From Dryomyza anilis (lineage: Eukaryota; Arthropoda; Insecta; Diptera; Dryomyzidae): 64,000 bases of DNA. The stretch lies in NCBI GenBank assembly GCA_951804985.1, contig OX638135.1:4720093-4784092 (forward strand). Reading direction: 5' to 3'. The notes below the pieces were generated by a model, which was not told where the DNA came from, did not search any database, and saw only the letters and a program-made list of their open reading frames with translations. Of the stretch, positions 35,741-46,174 are shown piece by piece. Both the position numbers and the translations under genes were made by a program. Every line of letters begins with the position of its first letter. Position 1 is the stretch's first letter.

Positions 35741-36715
35741 GGTAGATTCAGGGAAGCCACCTTCAATTCCCAAAAAAAATCCCATTTTCCCACGGAGTGA
35801 GAACAAAAATACCTCCCTAAATCCCATGGGAAAAAATCAAAATTGAAGTGGAAAAGACTATCTAAAATCCCAAAATCCCAAAAATCCCAAATTAAAATAT
35901 TATAAAACTTTGTCACCTAAGTTAAATCGTTAGATTATATATAAAAATACATTTAACGATATTATAATTTTATTAAAAAAATATAAGAATATTTACAAAA
36001 TACCATCTTCATTATTATCATCAGTGTTATTACTTTTAAACCCATATATTTCATTTGTAAATAATTCAAAATGTGTTTTATTAAACACTGCATCAAAACA
36101 ATATTTTGACTCTGTCAGTGGTTTCGCATGCATTATTGACGATAACATTTCAGTTGAAAGTCTATTTCTTGTTTTATTTTTATTTAAGCTAAATTGAGAA
36201 AATATCCTTTCCACATTTGCAAAAGAGTGCGGCAAACATGAAATAAATGAAATTAGTTTCCGCATTTCAGGGCACAGAAAATTATTATTTTCATTTTTCG
36301 AATTTAAAATGGCTTGCCAAAATTTTGTTAAATTTAAATCATTGTTTTCTTTGTGTTGTTTAATTTTCTTAAATTCTAAATGAATTTTGTTAATATTTTC
36401 ATTGCTAATTATGTGAGGAACTAAACAAACTAATGGTATAATGCTATTATTTATTATATTTTTTGGATTTAAAACGGTTACTTCTTTTAATATATCCATA
36501 ATAATTAATTTTATTTATTATAAACAATATATATATAATTATATAATTATAGATACTAAAAAATCATATGAAATTGCAATTAAATGATTTTTTTTTTATA
36601 TTGGGAAAAAAATCCCAAATCAATTGAATATCCCATGGGAAATCCCAATTCCCATTGCGATTGAGAAATCCCATTTTTGGGATTTATCCCAAAAGGTGGC
36701 TTCTATGGGTAGATT
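35741..36715. mobile_element. hAT element, 959 bp, with 8-bp duplication
   Basis: The element occupies 35749-36707. Its target-site duplication ggtagatt is at 35741-35748 and 36708-36715. Termini are CAGGGAAGCCACCTT on the left and, in reverse complement, CATAGAAGCCACCTT on the right. An 8-bp duplication and CA-initial TIRs are the hAT signature. Both sub-terminal regions are packed with 'aatccc/gggatt' motifs (about 35770-35890 and 36600-36690), probable transposase-binding sites. It encodes only a hAT dimerisation domain, so it is not autonomous. Confidence 0.9.
35993..36499 (-). CDS. hAT C-terminal dimerisation-domain protein
   Basis: This intact 168-codon frame lies inside the 959-bp hAT element. 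It contains the hAT C-terminal dimerisation domain: FWQAILNSKN, LCPEMRKLISFISCLPHS, FANVERIFSQFSLNKNKTRNRLS and MHAKPL. In full hAT transposases this domain drives oligomerisation; here the catalytic RNase H-like part is absent. Codon-level similarity to the fragment at 15105-15314 shows the two come from related hAT families. The unbroken frame could still make a small protein that pairs with full-length transposase, or it may simply be a recent deletion derivative. The ATG at 36497-36499 is the first available. Confidence 0.72.
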   Translation of the reverse strand: MDILKEVTVLNPKNIINNSIIPLVCLVPHIISNENINKIHLEFKKIKQHKENNDLNLTKFWQAILNSKNENNNFLCPEMRKLISFISCLPHSFANVERIFSQFSLNKNKTRNRLSTEMLSSIMHAKPLTESKYCFDAVFNKTHFELFTNEIYGFKSNNTDDNNEDGIL

Positions 36716-37350
36716 GTTGAGATGTGGGTGGGAGAGCCAATGGACAAAATTTAACAGCTAATTTGTTCATAGAATTGCGGAGATACGTTGATGTTATTCT
36801 TTGTGTTTGTCTCTTCTTATTTGTTTCCTTTTTTGCATTTTCGTTCATTAAATATATTTAATTCAATGGCATACAGATTCAAATTTCGGTTCAAACATTT
36901 GCTGTAACCTCATGTAATTAAAATGAACGTACCATTTTTTACTCTAACCGAAATGTTAGTTCGCGCAACTGTACGTTCGGTTGTTGTAACCTCATGATTG
37001 CATTTTTCATTCTGCCAAAATAGACATTCTTTAGTTTGTTATGGCAATTGAGTACGTTGTTGTATCAACAAATTAAATGTCAAACGGCAACTTCCTGTCT
37101 ATCAGCAGTTCGGTTGCCAGTTTATTTCCAAAAATTATGGATACATGCAGAAATAAATAAACGTCAAAAATTTTCAGAAGTGGTAAACAATAGGAAATAC
37201 ATTAATTAAGTGAAAATGCGAAATAAATATATGAATGTTAATAAAATTCAATAATAGTGAAATATAATAAAAATATGTGACCATATGTGGCATTATAAAT
37301 AGTTTTTTAATTTGTTTAATTATGATGAAATAAAATATTATATGTTTCTT
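36716..37350. other. Non-coding AT-rich stretch
   Basis: There is no gene. The phrase 'tgtaacctcatg' occurs twice (about 36902 and 36984) beside 'aacgtacc/acgttcgg' motifs, suggesting a small decayed repeat. Confidence 0.4.
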
Positions 37351-37489
37351 CACACTGTTTTTATTTTTCAGGGAAAAGAAAATTCTCCAAATTTATCGAA
37401 CCTTAAACTGCTTTTTAGGATGTATTAATCATCACTGCTATTTTTATATGAAAATTGTAAAAAATGCAACCCTAGGAGATACAATGAGA

Positions 37490-39730
37490 CCCAAGTAACA
37501 ATTTACTGGAGAGCACCATTTTCTAGCTAGTTTTTAGTCAGAGAATGACATGGCAGAACTGGATAGAAAAATTTGCGCATTACTAGCTACTGTCTGTTGG
37601 GATTGTGTTGGGGCTGTAAAGAGGCAAAACTAGTTAGAAAAACGTTTTGCAAACCAGAGTTCGGATTTGCACGCCCGCCCGCGCCCGTGCCCTTAAGTAA
37701 ATGAGAAGCAAATTTGTTTACGCATACTCTGCACTCGGGCACCACATTTTTTTACAACACATCCCGTCGCAACGAGTGATGCTTTGCACTATTCTCGGTA
37801 CCTGCCCTCGTGCGGGCTACGAAACTAAAAACTGCAGCCCGCGCAGACGTGGAATGAGAAAATAGAAAAACATATCGCGCAAGTGCTATGGTATTTATTT
37901 CTCGGGGCAACTCCGTGCAACAGCGAAAACCGACTGCCCCGGGCAGCACGCGGGGCAGTTTTTCACAGCCAGTTAATTTTTCTTGTATGATATTCTTATG
38001 TGGCGCAAGAGTACGGCACTGTTGTAATATACTGCGCAATGTTTTAATAATTTTTAAATAAAACTATCGTTAATACAGAAAAGTTTGGCAATACTCAAAT
38101 ACACTTTTAATCTAAGTTTTAATTTGGTTTATAAAAATTGTATAATTTAGTACTAGTTTTTCAGTGCAAGTTTAAACTTAGTGTACATTTTTACAAATGA
38201 GGATATACATTATTTTTCGAAGCCTATCATGTAGCTTTTTTATTAAAATAGATTTTTGCACATAATAATTTTTGTATTTGAATAAAAATGTTGATTAAGA
38301 TTTCATGTTAAATTTATTTTTCTGTTCAACGAACAATTAAAAGATACAATTTTTATAAACCAAAATAAAACTGCGATTAAAAGTGTATTTGAGTATTGCC
38401 AAACTTGTCTGTATTATCAATAGTTTTATATAAAAATTATTAAAACATTGCGCAGTCTAGTAAAACAGTGCCAATAAAATTTACTGGCTGTGAAAAATGC
38501 GCGTGCTGCCAGGGGCAGTCTGTTTTCGCTGTTGCACGGAGTTGCCCCGCGAAATAAATACCATAGCACTTGCGCGATATGCTTCTCTATTTTCTCATTC
38601 CACGTCTGCGCGGGCTGCAGTTTTTAGTTTCGTAGCACGCACGAGGGCAGGTACCGAGAATAATGTAAAGCATCACTCGTTGCGACGGGATGTGTTGTAA
38701 AAAAAATGTGATGCCTGAGTGCAGTGTCTGCGTAAAACAAATTTGCTCGTCAGGGTATGAAGAAAGGGGCATGTGCGGGCGCACGCACACGGGCATTTCC
38801 GATCTCTGTTGCAAACCAGCTAATGTCTTGTTATAATGAGGCTAAACTGGCCAGGAAAAGTCTTGAAAACTAGCTACTTTCGTGACTGAGGCTAAACTGT
38901 CATGTAATAATAAAAAGAGTGATCAATTCAAGAAGTTTTATTGCAAAAATTCTTTTTAGTAAAAATCACTCTTACATGAAAATATATATTGTTTTTATTA
39001 ATGATTGAATTTTTGCAAGTTTGCAACTCTACTCAACACTGTTTTAGTAATGTTTGTGTATTATTTGCCACGTTTTTTCAGAATATCAAATGTTATTTAA
39101 ATTTCTTGATCCACGCAATATTTAAAAGTTTATTAAAAGTTTTTTTTGTCAAACGCAGTGTTATGTTAATGCGAAATCATAAACAAATATGAGGCTGGGG
39201 TAAGCGACTCAAATTTGCAACATGAGACCAAATCACATCTGGGATGTCATAGACGGCCCGTCGTTTTGGGGAAACAAGTGATAATCAATTGAAGGGATCT
39301 TCCTATCTTTTGCAGTCAAACTTTCGCAGTCAAACTTCCCAGTCAAACTTAAGATGGAGCACAACGGAACTCTGCTAAGTTCCCCAGCTGATATAAGTTG
39401 ATGGCACTGAGGAGCTGTGTAAAAGTGGCGGTAGAAGCGACAATGTACTTGTGCAGCATCACTTAAATTTTATGGCAGCTTGTGCAAAAAGATCTTATTT
39501 TTGTATTATTTTTGCTAATTTATTTGTAATTTTATGTTATCTAGTAATTGACCAGTTTTCATAATAAATAACTATCTAGAAACTGTGTAGTTTAACTATC
39601 CAATCTCCACCTGGAACCTGCGTGACACCACTGGCAAGATACTAGTCAGTTTTTCTGGCTAGAAACTAGTATGGTTATTAGTAATACTGGCTAGTTTATG
39701 GCGAGTTACTGGTTGGCATTGTTACTTGGG
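37490..39730. mobile_element. Middle TIR element (Y), 'cccaagtaacaat' termini
   Basis: The termini cccaagtaacaat (37490) and attgttacttggg (ending 39730) are inverted. Internal 'ctagctagt/actggctagt' motifs recur near both ends. The sequence agatacaatg lies on both sides in the same orientation, but at different distances from the termini, so the target-site duplication is unclear. The interior has no transposase; part of it is the hAT foldback copy at 37655-38808. Three copies of a short motif based on 'cagtcaaactt' lie at about 39316-39350. Confidence 0.6.
37647..38816 (+). mobile_element. hAT foldback element (family F), copy A
   Basis: The element is 37655-38808 (1154 bp) with target-site duplication ttgcaaac at 37647-37654 and 38809-38816. 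The TIR starts CAGAGTTCGG on the left and CAGAGATCGG on the right, in reverse complement. The 8-bp duplication and CAGAG termini indicate the hAT superfamily. Arms of about 400-450 bases, GC-rich near the ends, are inverted repeats of each other and flank an AT-rich centre. The open frames in the arms (37752-38039, 38497-38700) are mirror translations of the same palindromic DNA and not genes. Confidence 0.88.
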
Positions 39731-39872
39731 GACTCACAGAAGATACAATGTAAATCGGGCATAATTATTTTACATATAGTGATGATTGATACATCCCAAT
39801 AAGCAATGAGTTTAAGGTTCGATAAATTTGGAGAATTTTATTTAACAACTAGTGTGGATGTAATGTCATGAT

Positions 39873-40102
39873 CAAGCCGAATAAATGAATGTTATTCCAA
39901 CGTTGGTTTTCGAAGTTAAAAAACTTGAGACGAAATTCACTATACAAAATTACTCAGTGGCAACCCAGTGACGTGATAAATTAAATACCAACAAGAAAAT
40001 TTTAATTTTTTCCTCCACTACATATGCGCCACTGCATTCGCACAATCAGTGAGATCATTGTTTTTCGCTTGAATAAGCAAACAGACAAATCAATTAATAT
40101 AC
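39873..40102. other. Non-coding spacer
   Basis: There is no gene and no repeat that I could pair within the window. Confidence 0.4.
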
Positions 40103-40944
40103 ACTCAGATGAAAATGACCCATTAAGTACTTAATGGTATGACCATTAATCTTATGGTTCATGAAATAATAGTTTTTTCTTTTTGTATCAAAAGTTTTCT
40201 AATTAATTTGATAGTATTCGAAAAATTCTGTACCATAAATCTAAATACTTCAATATTATTATTTTTAATAAAATAAATACTATTGTTTTAATGGTTTCCT
40301 CCTATAATAATAAACGTGGCATAAAAAACATAAAAACGAATTTAAACTTGTTCGTTTTGTACGTCATTCTGCTCAAAATGGTCGTATGCATTTTTTGTAA
40401 CAATACACATAATTAAACGCGACATTTGTAAGGACTTAATGTATTTTATATGAATTCATTACATTTAACCTTTTTCTATTTATTTCAGATAATAAATAAT
40501 AAATCGAACTTCTATTATGGCGACGGACTCTAAATGAAGACTCAAGTATTGGAAACTGAAGCGAACATTGAATGTGCTAGAACCTTTTGCAACGTGTATC
40601 CATATATGTGATTTTATAAAAGTGAATTTCAGTTTCGACATTTAATTAAAATAAATTATATAATAAATTAACTAAAATCCACTTTTGTTTTAATAAATTA
40701 TTAGGAAAATGTAATTCGACTATACTATAAAATTAATAATACGTATCATTAAATATTTATAGGTTTTGCTTATTGTAATTAAAGGAGCACATTACAAAAT
40801 TTATGGTACAACAAAATATTGTATTAACAGTTCTAATATTACTGAATTAATGGGACGCATCCCATTGACCAATTTTAATAGTATAAATTATAGTTTTTCT
40901 ATTGAAATACTATCAATTTACCATGTTTTTGTTCTGGGTGTATA
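40101..40944 (+). mobile_element. Tc1/mariner-type MITE (family M1), full copy
   Basis: Termini 'cactcagatgaaaa' at 40103 and 'tttttgttctgggtg' ending at about 40942 are inverted, and both sides carry TA, the duplication left by Tc1/mariner transposases. The first half matches the fragment at 18490-18957, and a short terminal piece recurs near 60500-60580. No transposase is encoded. Confidence 0.7.
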
Positions 40945-41016
40945 ACTCCAGGTCCAAACACGAAAGTCATCCCGAGAATTCCACTGCACGGAAAATGTAC
41001 GATGGGCTGATATACA

Positions 41017-41268
41017 ATGACCAAGGTTTTCGAATACGTTTATGAAATATTAATATATTTTAATTCATACGCAGACACCATTGATATATTGCGCGAAACT
41101 GACAATGTTATACATCGCAGTGGCGCAATTGAATTCACTTCGCGGCACATCGTGGATTTTACAAGAAGTTCCTGCACACTGTCACCGACGCAGGTGCTGC
41201 TGTTATCTGTTATCTCACAGAAGCGAGAATCTAATGTAGGACATACATTAATTCCTTTAAATATATAG
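41017..41268 (+). CDS. Possible Harbinger-type N-terminal fragment or hypothetical
   Basis: This 83-codon open frame contains IDILRETDNVI and CTLSPTQVLLLSVI. The second phrase resembles the 'LSPxxQLLIxLR' segment that precedes the nuclease in HARBI1-like proteins, but the frame ends before any diagnostic nuclease motif. Base composition is less T-rich than its surroundings, which mildly favours a coding origin. It could be an exon remnant of a transposase or a chance frame. Confidence 0.25.
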   Translation: MTKVFEYVYEILIYFNSYADTIDILRETDNVIHRSGAIEFTSRHIVDFTRSSCTLSPTQVLLLSVISQKRESNVGHTLIPLNI

Positions 41269-41269
41269 T

Positions 41270-41884
41270 ATTATAACTTTTCTTTTATTTTATATTTAAA
41301 CCTTAAATTAGGGAAAAATATGCGCTTGAATTCAAGTGTAATTTGAATGTCGATTTCAAGTTCAAAATTAAGTAAAACATCAAGTGAAGAACCACATTTT
41401 ATATATAGCTTACAATTGAGTTAAACCTCGAATGTATATTGAATGTCAGAATTCAAGTTTAGGTAAAGGCTAGATTGGATAAAAAGCTACCAGTTTTGCT
41501 GGAGAACGCTATGGTTTTAAGATATCCACACGGATAGAAAAGATTTGTTTGAATATGTTTGAATGTAATTAAAAAGTAATACTAAATTACCATACATGTA
41601 TTGGGAATGAAGTGTAATTAAATTATAATCGAAATTGAATTTATTTTTGGTCACGTGTAAACAATATTATATTGGCCAGCAGAATCTGTCAAATTTACCA
41701 TAAATATGTTACAATACCAACATAAAATTTTAATTGCATTTGAATAAACTGTTTCTTGGCAATTTACTTGGTTAAAACTATGTTTCGAAACACAGAAAAT
41801 GCTAATCAAATCTAAATACAACGTATGTTCGCCACACTCGTCTTAATTCGATAATTTACTTTAATTTACGATAATTTATCGACT
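41270..41884. other. AT-rich non-coding stretch
   Basis: No gene, RNA gene or pairable repeat was recognised. Confidence 0.4.
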
Positions 41885-42190
41885 GACGAAGTTGGCAACG
41901 TTGTGCAGCTTTTTCTACCTACCCCATCTTTTGCCATCGTTTGAACATATTGATGTTTAAAAACAAACAAAAAAGAAATAGGATTTAAATAAATGTATTC
42001 TTGCAACATTCTTCTTGTATACGAAGTTGGCACTCGTTGAGCAGAATTTTCTACCTACGTCTCTTTTATCATCGTTTGGAGTATGTTTAAACATACTGAT
42101 GTTTGAAAACAAACAAAAAAATTAATTCTTGTATATAAAGTTGGCACTCGTTGTTCGACATTTTCTGCGCACGTGTCTTTTGTTGTTCGT
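41885..42190. repeat. Three imperfect tandem repeats of about 118-134 bp
   Basis: The phrase 'gaagttggca' with 'cgttg' and a following 'tttctacctac...tcgtttg' block starts at about 41886, 42020 and 42138 ('aaagttggcactcgttg'). The shared block 'tgatgtttgaaaacaaac' ends the units. Spacing decreases from 134 to 118 bases. Confidence 0.6.
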
Positions 42191-43052
42191 CGAGAAAACG
42201 TGTTCGCGTCGGTAGTAATTTTGTTATTTGTAAATTAAATAAATATATAAATTGTGTTATAAAAAGTACTAATAGTAACAGAGTATAATATAGTGCACTA
42301 TATAATTTCTGAAACTAATGTGAAAAAACCACAAATAAAAATCAGTGTTTCGATTTTCAAACAGAATTTGGCATGTTTTTTTACAAAAGCCTCCGTGAAT
42401 TCCTTGCCTACGCTATGTGCCGTACTGAGACCAACTGTAACTGTACCAAATATAAAGCGAGCCTGGATCGTCTGGTTTTGCGTCTGAAGGTGCAATTGTG
42501 CATTCATTGAGGCTGTCACTTGTACTTGCAGTTTTAAATCAATTATTTATTTATGCATTTAAAAATTTGTGTATAAATTCAATTATTATAAATTCCCACT
42601 GTGCATGTTTAAAGATTGTTAATAAAAATTAATAAAAAAATATTTCTTTCCAAAAATATTTAAATATGTTTCTATGCAAACATACTACTTTTTGAACTGA
42701 AACAACTAATATGTTTCACTGGAAACATATTTATATTCAAGTCGTTCAAAATCATGTTTTAATTTGAACATATTTCTGTTTCGGTTCAAATATTTATTTT
42801 ATTTGGATGTATTAAGTATTATGTTTCCATTAGAACATACTCCATTTTGAGGGGGCAACATTAAAATGTTTCCGGGATGTTATAATGTAAGACAGAGCTC
42901 ATTACAACCCTGTCCAAGTCTCAATAAAACCCTGTTTACAAATGATTTATCAGTCAATTATATATTATGTTTACATAAAATTCCAAACATACATGTTAAT
43001 GCCTGCAAAATTATGTTTGGGAGAACCCTTTTTGCAGCATGTTCAATATATA
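42191..43052. other. Non-coding stretch rich in 'aacat/atgttt' motifs
   Basis: No gene is supported. From 42650 to 43050 the motif atgttt or its complement occurs about fifteen times, often as 'gaaacatat' or 'atatgtttc' pairs. The open frames at 42293-42487 and 42866-43150 have no recognisable domain. Confidence 0.4.
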
Positions 43053-43843
43053 CACTAAGAAAACACGATGTTTATGAAAGACTTGCTGCATCTATCTGTT
43101 TAAATTTACGCATTGTAGCAAATATTCAAACATCCCATAAGTTTCAATAAAGTTGCAGCAAAACTATTAATATTTTTTGAATATGACATATGCAGATAGT
43201 TACAAGATGTTTGCCACAACAGCAATGAAAATTGAAATATTTACAGTTGACTGATAGCAAACATCCTGAGTTCTTGGACATTTGCAGCAAAATTTTTAGG
43301 TATTTTGACATTTAACTACCATAAAAAAGGAAAATGGCGTACTTTTTCCGTACGTTCGATTTATCCACAACAATTAAGTAAATTCAATGGTGTAAAAAAG
43401 TGACCCCTCAAATATTACATTTTATTGGTAAAAGTGAAAATAAAATACCCTGTGATTTGAATTATCTACACGTGATGGAAAATATTTCTTTTCAGAGTTT
43501 ACTTTGATGATAGCGTCGCCGGTCGTACTTGGTTCTTCTGGGTTTAAAAAGACGAGGCGATGTATACCAGGATGTACCATGTACCAGGATACTGTTTTAA
43601 TTCTAGAATAAATAAAAATACATTTGATTCATTTTCTTCTTTTCAATAAAAATTACTCCGCGAATTCTAATGGAGTACCTTTTCCAAATAATCGTAAATT
43701 TGAAAGATTGTTACTAGCAATATTTATCGTATTTGACTGATGTTTGACAGATGGTTGTCTCAAATACGATTTAAATAATTTGTAAATAACTTGATATTTA
43801 GGGCTGTGACATTTCTGGCAATCATCTTTGTTTTCTTAGTGTA
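43051..43843. mobile_element. TA-flanked TIR element (family M2), full copy
   Basis: The element is 43053-43841 (789 bp). Its termini are cactaagaaaacac on the left and tgttttcttagtg in mirror at the right, and TA occurs on both sides (43051-43052, 43842-43843). It is non-coding. Partial copies are at 44029-44070 and 56028-56545 (inverted relative to this one). The class is probably Tc1/mariner-like, by the TA duplication. Confidence 0.78.
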
Positions 43844-44028
43844 GAGTGTATATATTTTGTTGTTAGTATTGTATGACGTTTAATATTAATTATAATCATT
43901 ATTTTAAAGGTGATCGCTCTTATGTAACAAAAGATTTCATTCAGTGTAAACATCCATTAGTTTGTACTAAATACCCAGTCTGATGTATCAATTACGTCGA
44001 TCACGTATACTTATACTACACTAAGAAA
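43844..44028. other. Spacer between family M2 copies
   Basis: Non-coding AT-rich sequence; nothing recognised. Confidence 0.4.
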
Positions 44029-44070
44029 ACAAAGATGATTACCAGAAATATCACAGCCCTTAATATCAAG
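44029..44070 (-). repeat. Family M2 terminal fragment
   Basis: The fragment 'cactaagaaaacaaagatga' onward matches the right terminus of the full copy at 43841. It stops at 'atatcaag', where the SINE begins. Confidence 0.75.
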
Positions 44071-44352
44071 TAGCCGCGGTGGTTAGTGCGTTGGACTGCG
44101 AGCCGAAAGGTCCCCGGTTCAAGCCTGGACTGGGGCTAACAACATTTTTTCATAGAAACATTTTTCTATACCGCGCTACCTCTCGTCAGAAAATGGCAAA
44201 CCTCCGAGAGTAAAAACATTGCCTATGAAAAGCTCTCACCCGCCGTTCGGATTCGGCAATAAACAGTAGGTTTCACCACTTTGAGAACAAATATAACACG
44301 CACAGCTCAAAATGGTGAGAGAGCTCGGCCTAAGTTCTTATAGAACTGTAGA
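44071..44352 (+). mobile_element. tRNA-derived SINE, copy 3, A box deleted
   Basis: The body is identical in order to copies 1 and 2 and the B box ggttcaagcc is at 44116-44125. The head reads 'ccgcggtggttag' where copies 1 and 2 have 'ccgcggtagctcagtggttag', so eight bases including most of the A box are missing. The AT-rich 3' tail is also missing. RNA polymerase III transcription should be impaired. Confidence 0.85.
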
Positions 44353-44371
44353 ACTGTAGAAGAAAAAAATA

Positions 44372-45346
44372 GAACTGTCTGTCGGCATGTTTGTGTTCTG
44401 TTTGTTCTCTTGTATTTCAGCAATGTATAAATCAAACTTCTATCCTCTCATGTATTGAAGTTCCTCGATCTTTTGTTTATTTAATTTATTTTATTAATCT
44501 AAAATCTATTTTCAATGTCTTGATTTACAAAATGTTTGCCTAAATTATCAGCTGTACCAAATGTGAGAAATAAATGATAATTTGTTGACATTTTCCAGTG
44601 ATGTCATATTTATCCGACTTGACTCAGTTCATTTTACACATTTACTGCAAAACAGGTATCAAAGTTAATCGTTATTTAAATTTATGAGACGTTTCATTAA
44701 ATCAAGGTTAAACTAGGTTTAAACACAGGCCCTAAATCGTCGTTTAAAATCAGTTTGAACGTCTTACGTTGACAGATACTATCATCAAGACTAATAGTTG
44801 CTCTCTTTTTGAACTGTCCGTCAACGCTCTCTGTTTCTTGTTCCCGCATTGTCTGTCGGCATGTTTGTGTTCTGATTGTTTTCTTGTATTTCAGCATTGT
44901 ATAAATCAAACTTATATCCACACAAGTACTGAAGTTGCTCGATCTTTTGTTTTATTAATATAAAATCTATTTTTAATGTCTATTTTCAATGTTTGCATAA
45001 AATTATCAGCTGTTTCAAATGAGAGAAATAATCGATAATATGTTAACATTTGCCAGTGATGCCATATTTATCCGACTTGAATCAGTTCATTTTAAACTTT
45101 CACTGTAAAACAGCTATTCAATGTTTGCATAAAATTATCAGCTGTTTCAAATGAGAGAAATAATCGATAATTTGTTGACATTTGCCAGTGATGCCATATT
45201 TATCCGACTTGACTCAGTTCATTTTAAACTTTCACTGTAAAACAGCTATCAAAGTTAAACGTCGTTTAAATTTATGAGACGTTTAATTAAAGAAAGGTTA
45301 AACTAGGTTTAAACTATTATTGTAAAACCGGTCCTTAGTGTTTTAA
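44372..45346 (+). repeat. Repeat family W, tandem partial copies
   Basis: Two head-to-tail copies (about 44372-44740 and 44741-45346) share 'gtctgtcggcatgtttgtgt', 'ttatccgacttga' and 'atttatgagacgttt'. The second copy has an internal 132-bp duplication (44985-45116 and 45117-45248). The family ends in a TIR of the form 'gtaaaaccggtccttag', mirrored by 'taagaaacggttttacag' at 58385. It is non-coding. The copy at 44500-44550 preserves both empty target sites used by two insertions at 58.7-62.6 kb. Confidence 0.75.
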
Positions 45347-45522
45347 CCTTTTCACGAAATGTGTATAAAAACATTGAAATTCTTTTGAATAACCTCTTAA
45401 AAATGGATTTACTATAAATGTTTGTAGTCCCGAGAATCCCGGTAATCAACTATGATCCCGGGATCAGTATTTCGGGACTGATTTGTCTCAAATCTAGGGA
45501 TCCTAAAATCTCTGGATCCAGG
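45347..45522. other. Spacer before the Gypsy element
   Basis: Non-coding. It contains a 12-bp palindrome 'gatcccgggatc' at about 45452-45463. Its last four bases, cagg, are the left target-site duplication of the Gypsy element. Confidence 0.6.
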
Positions 45523-46160
45523 TGTTGTATATCAGAAATACTTTTTCTTTTAGTTTGAAAAATCTGCACATCGCCAGTAAGCACAATAGCATATTCATAT
45601 TAATCATAATAATGTAACACCAAAAATGCTTACTGTTATGCATGCATTCGTTTTTTTCTCATACACTTATTTGATATACTTACTCTTATACACATATGAT
45701 GACAACAACAAATGTATTGGTTGTAATGTGAGCCTCATCAGGTAGCACCTACATGCGGCGTACAGGGAACTAAAGCACATAGAAGTTTTTCTCACGATCA
45801 CCCCAATACGAATTGATTATTTCACAATATGATGACACTCAGATCTAGTGTTTGTAAATATTGGTGCGACCGAGGTGATGAGTAGAGGTTAAGAATATAT
45901 TTTAAGTTGGATAAGATTTTAACTGCCTTAGAGTTCAGACGTTTTTCTTTTATAAGTTAAACAATAATGTTAATATTAAAATAGAACTTTCAATTAAATA
46001 AAAATATGTCTTGGAAGAAAAGACTTGTTTGAATTATTTCGGTTAATAAAAATGGAACTTCAACGTTGGACATTCTCTGGTAGGACATCATGGGTAATTA
46101 TAAATGGAACGTTGCGACATTTGGCCTCACGCCTAAGCAACGGACATTTTAATTACAACA
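45523..46160 (+). repeat. Gypsy 5' LTR
   Basis: The LTR is 638 bp, starts TGTTGTATATCAG and ends TTACAACA. It matches 53911-54544 along its length, with about a dozen or more substitutions and one 4-bp indel near 45925. It should carry the element's promoter. Confidence 0.95.
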
Positions 46161-46162
46161 TT

Positions 46163-46174
46163 TGGCGCAGCCGG
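46163..46174 (+). promoter_or_regulatory. Gypsy primer-binding site
   Basis: The sequence tggcgcagccgg begins two bases after the 5' LTR, where a tRNA primer anneals to start minus-strand synthesis. It resembles the tRNA-Ser type site of the 17.6/297 group as I remember it; the tRNA identity is tentative. Confidence 0.75.

Larger units (their letters stand above)
37353..39872. mobile_element. Outer inverted-repeat element (X) carrying nested insertions
   Basis: The block 'aattctccaaatttatcgaa' followed by 'ccttaaact' at 37381-37409 returns in inverted orientation at about 39808-39838. The adjoining 'gatgtattaatcatcact' is likewise mirrored ('gtgatgattgatacatc'). Arms are about 100 bases. Between them lies element Y, and inside it a foldback hAT. 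The outer ends of X are uncertain. No protein is encoded. Confidence 0.6.

Noticed and set aside
37752..38039. Cys/Arg-rich frames in the family F arms (also 38497-38700, 38587-38814, 54821-55133 and 55676-55873)
   Set aside because: The same frame appears in each inverted arm of a non-coding foldback, so it reflects GC-rich palindromic DNA.
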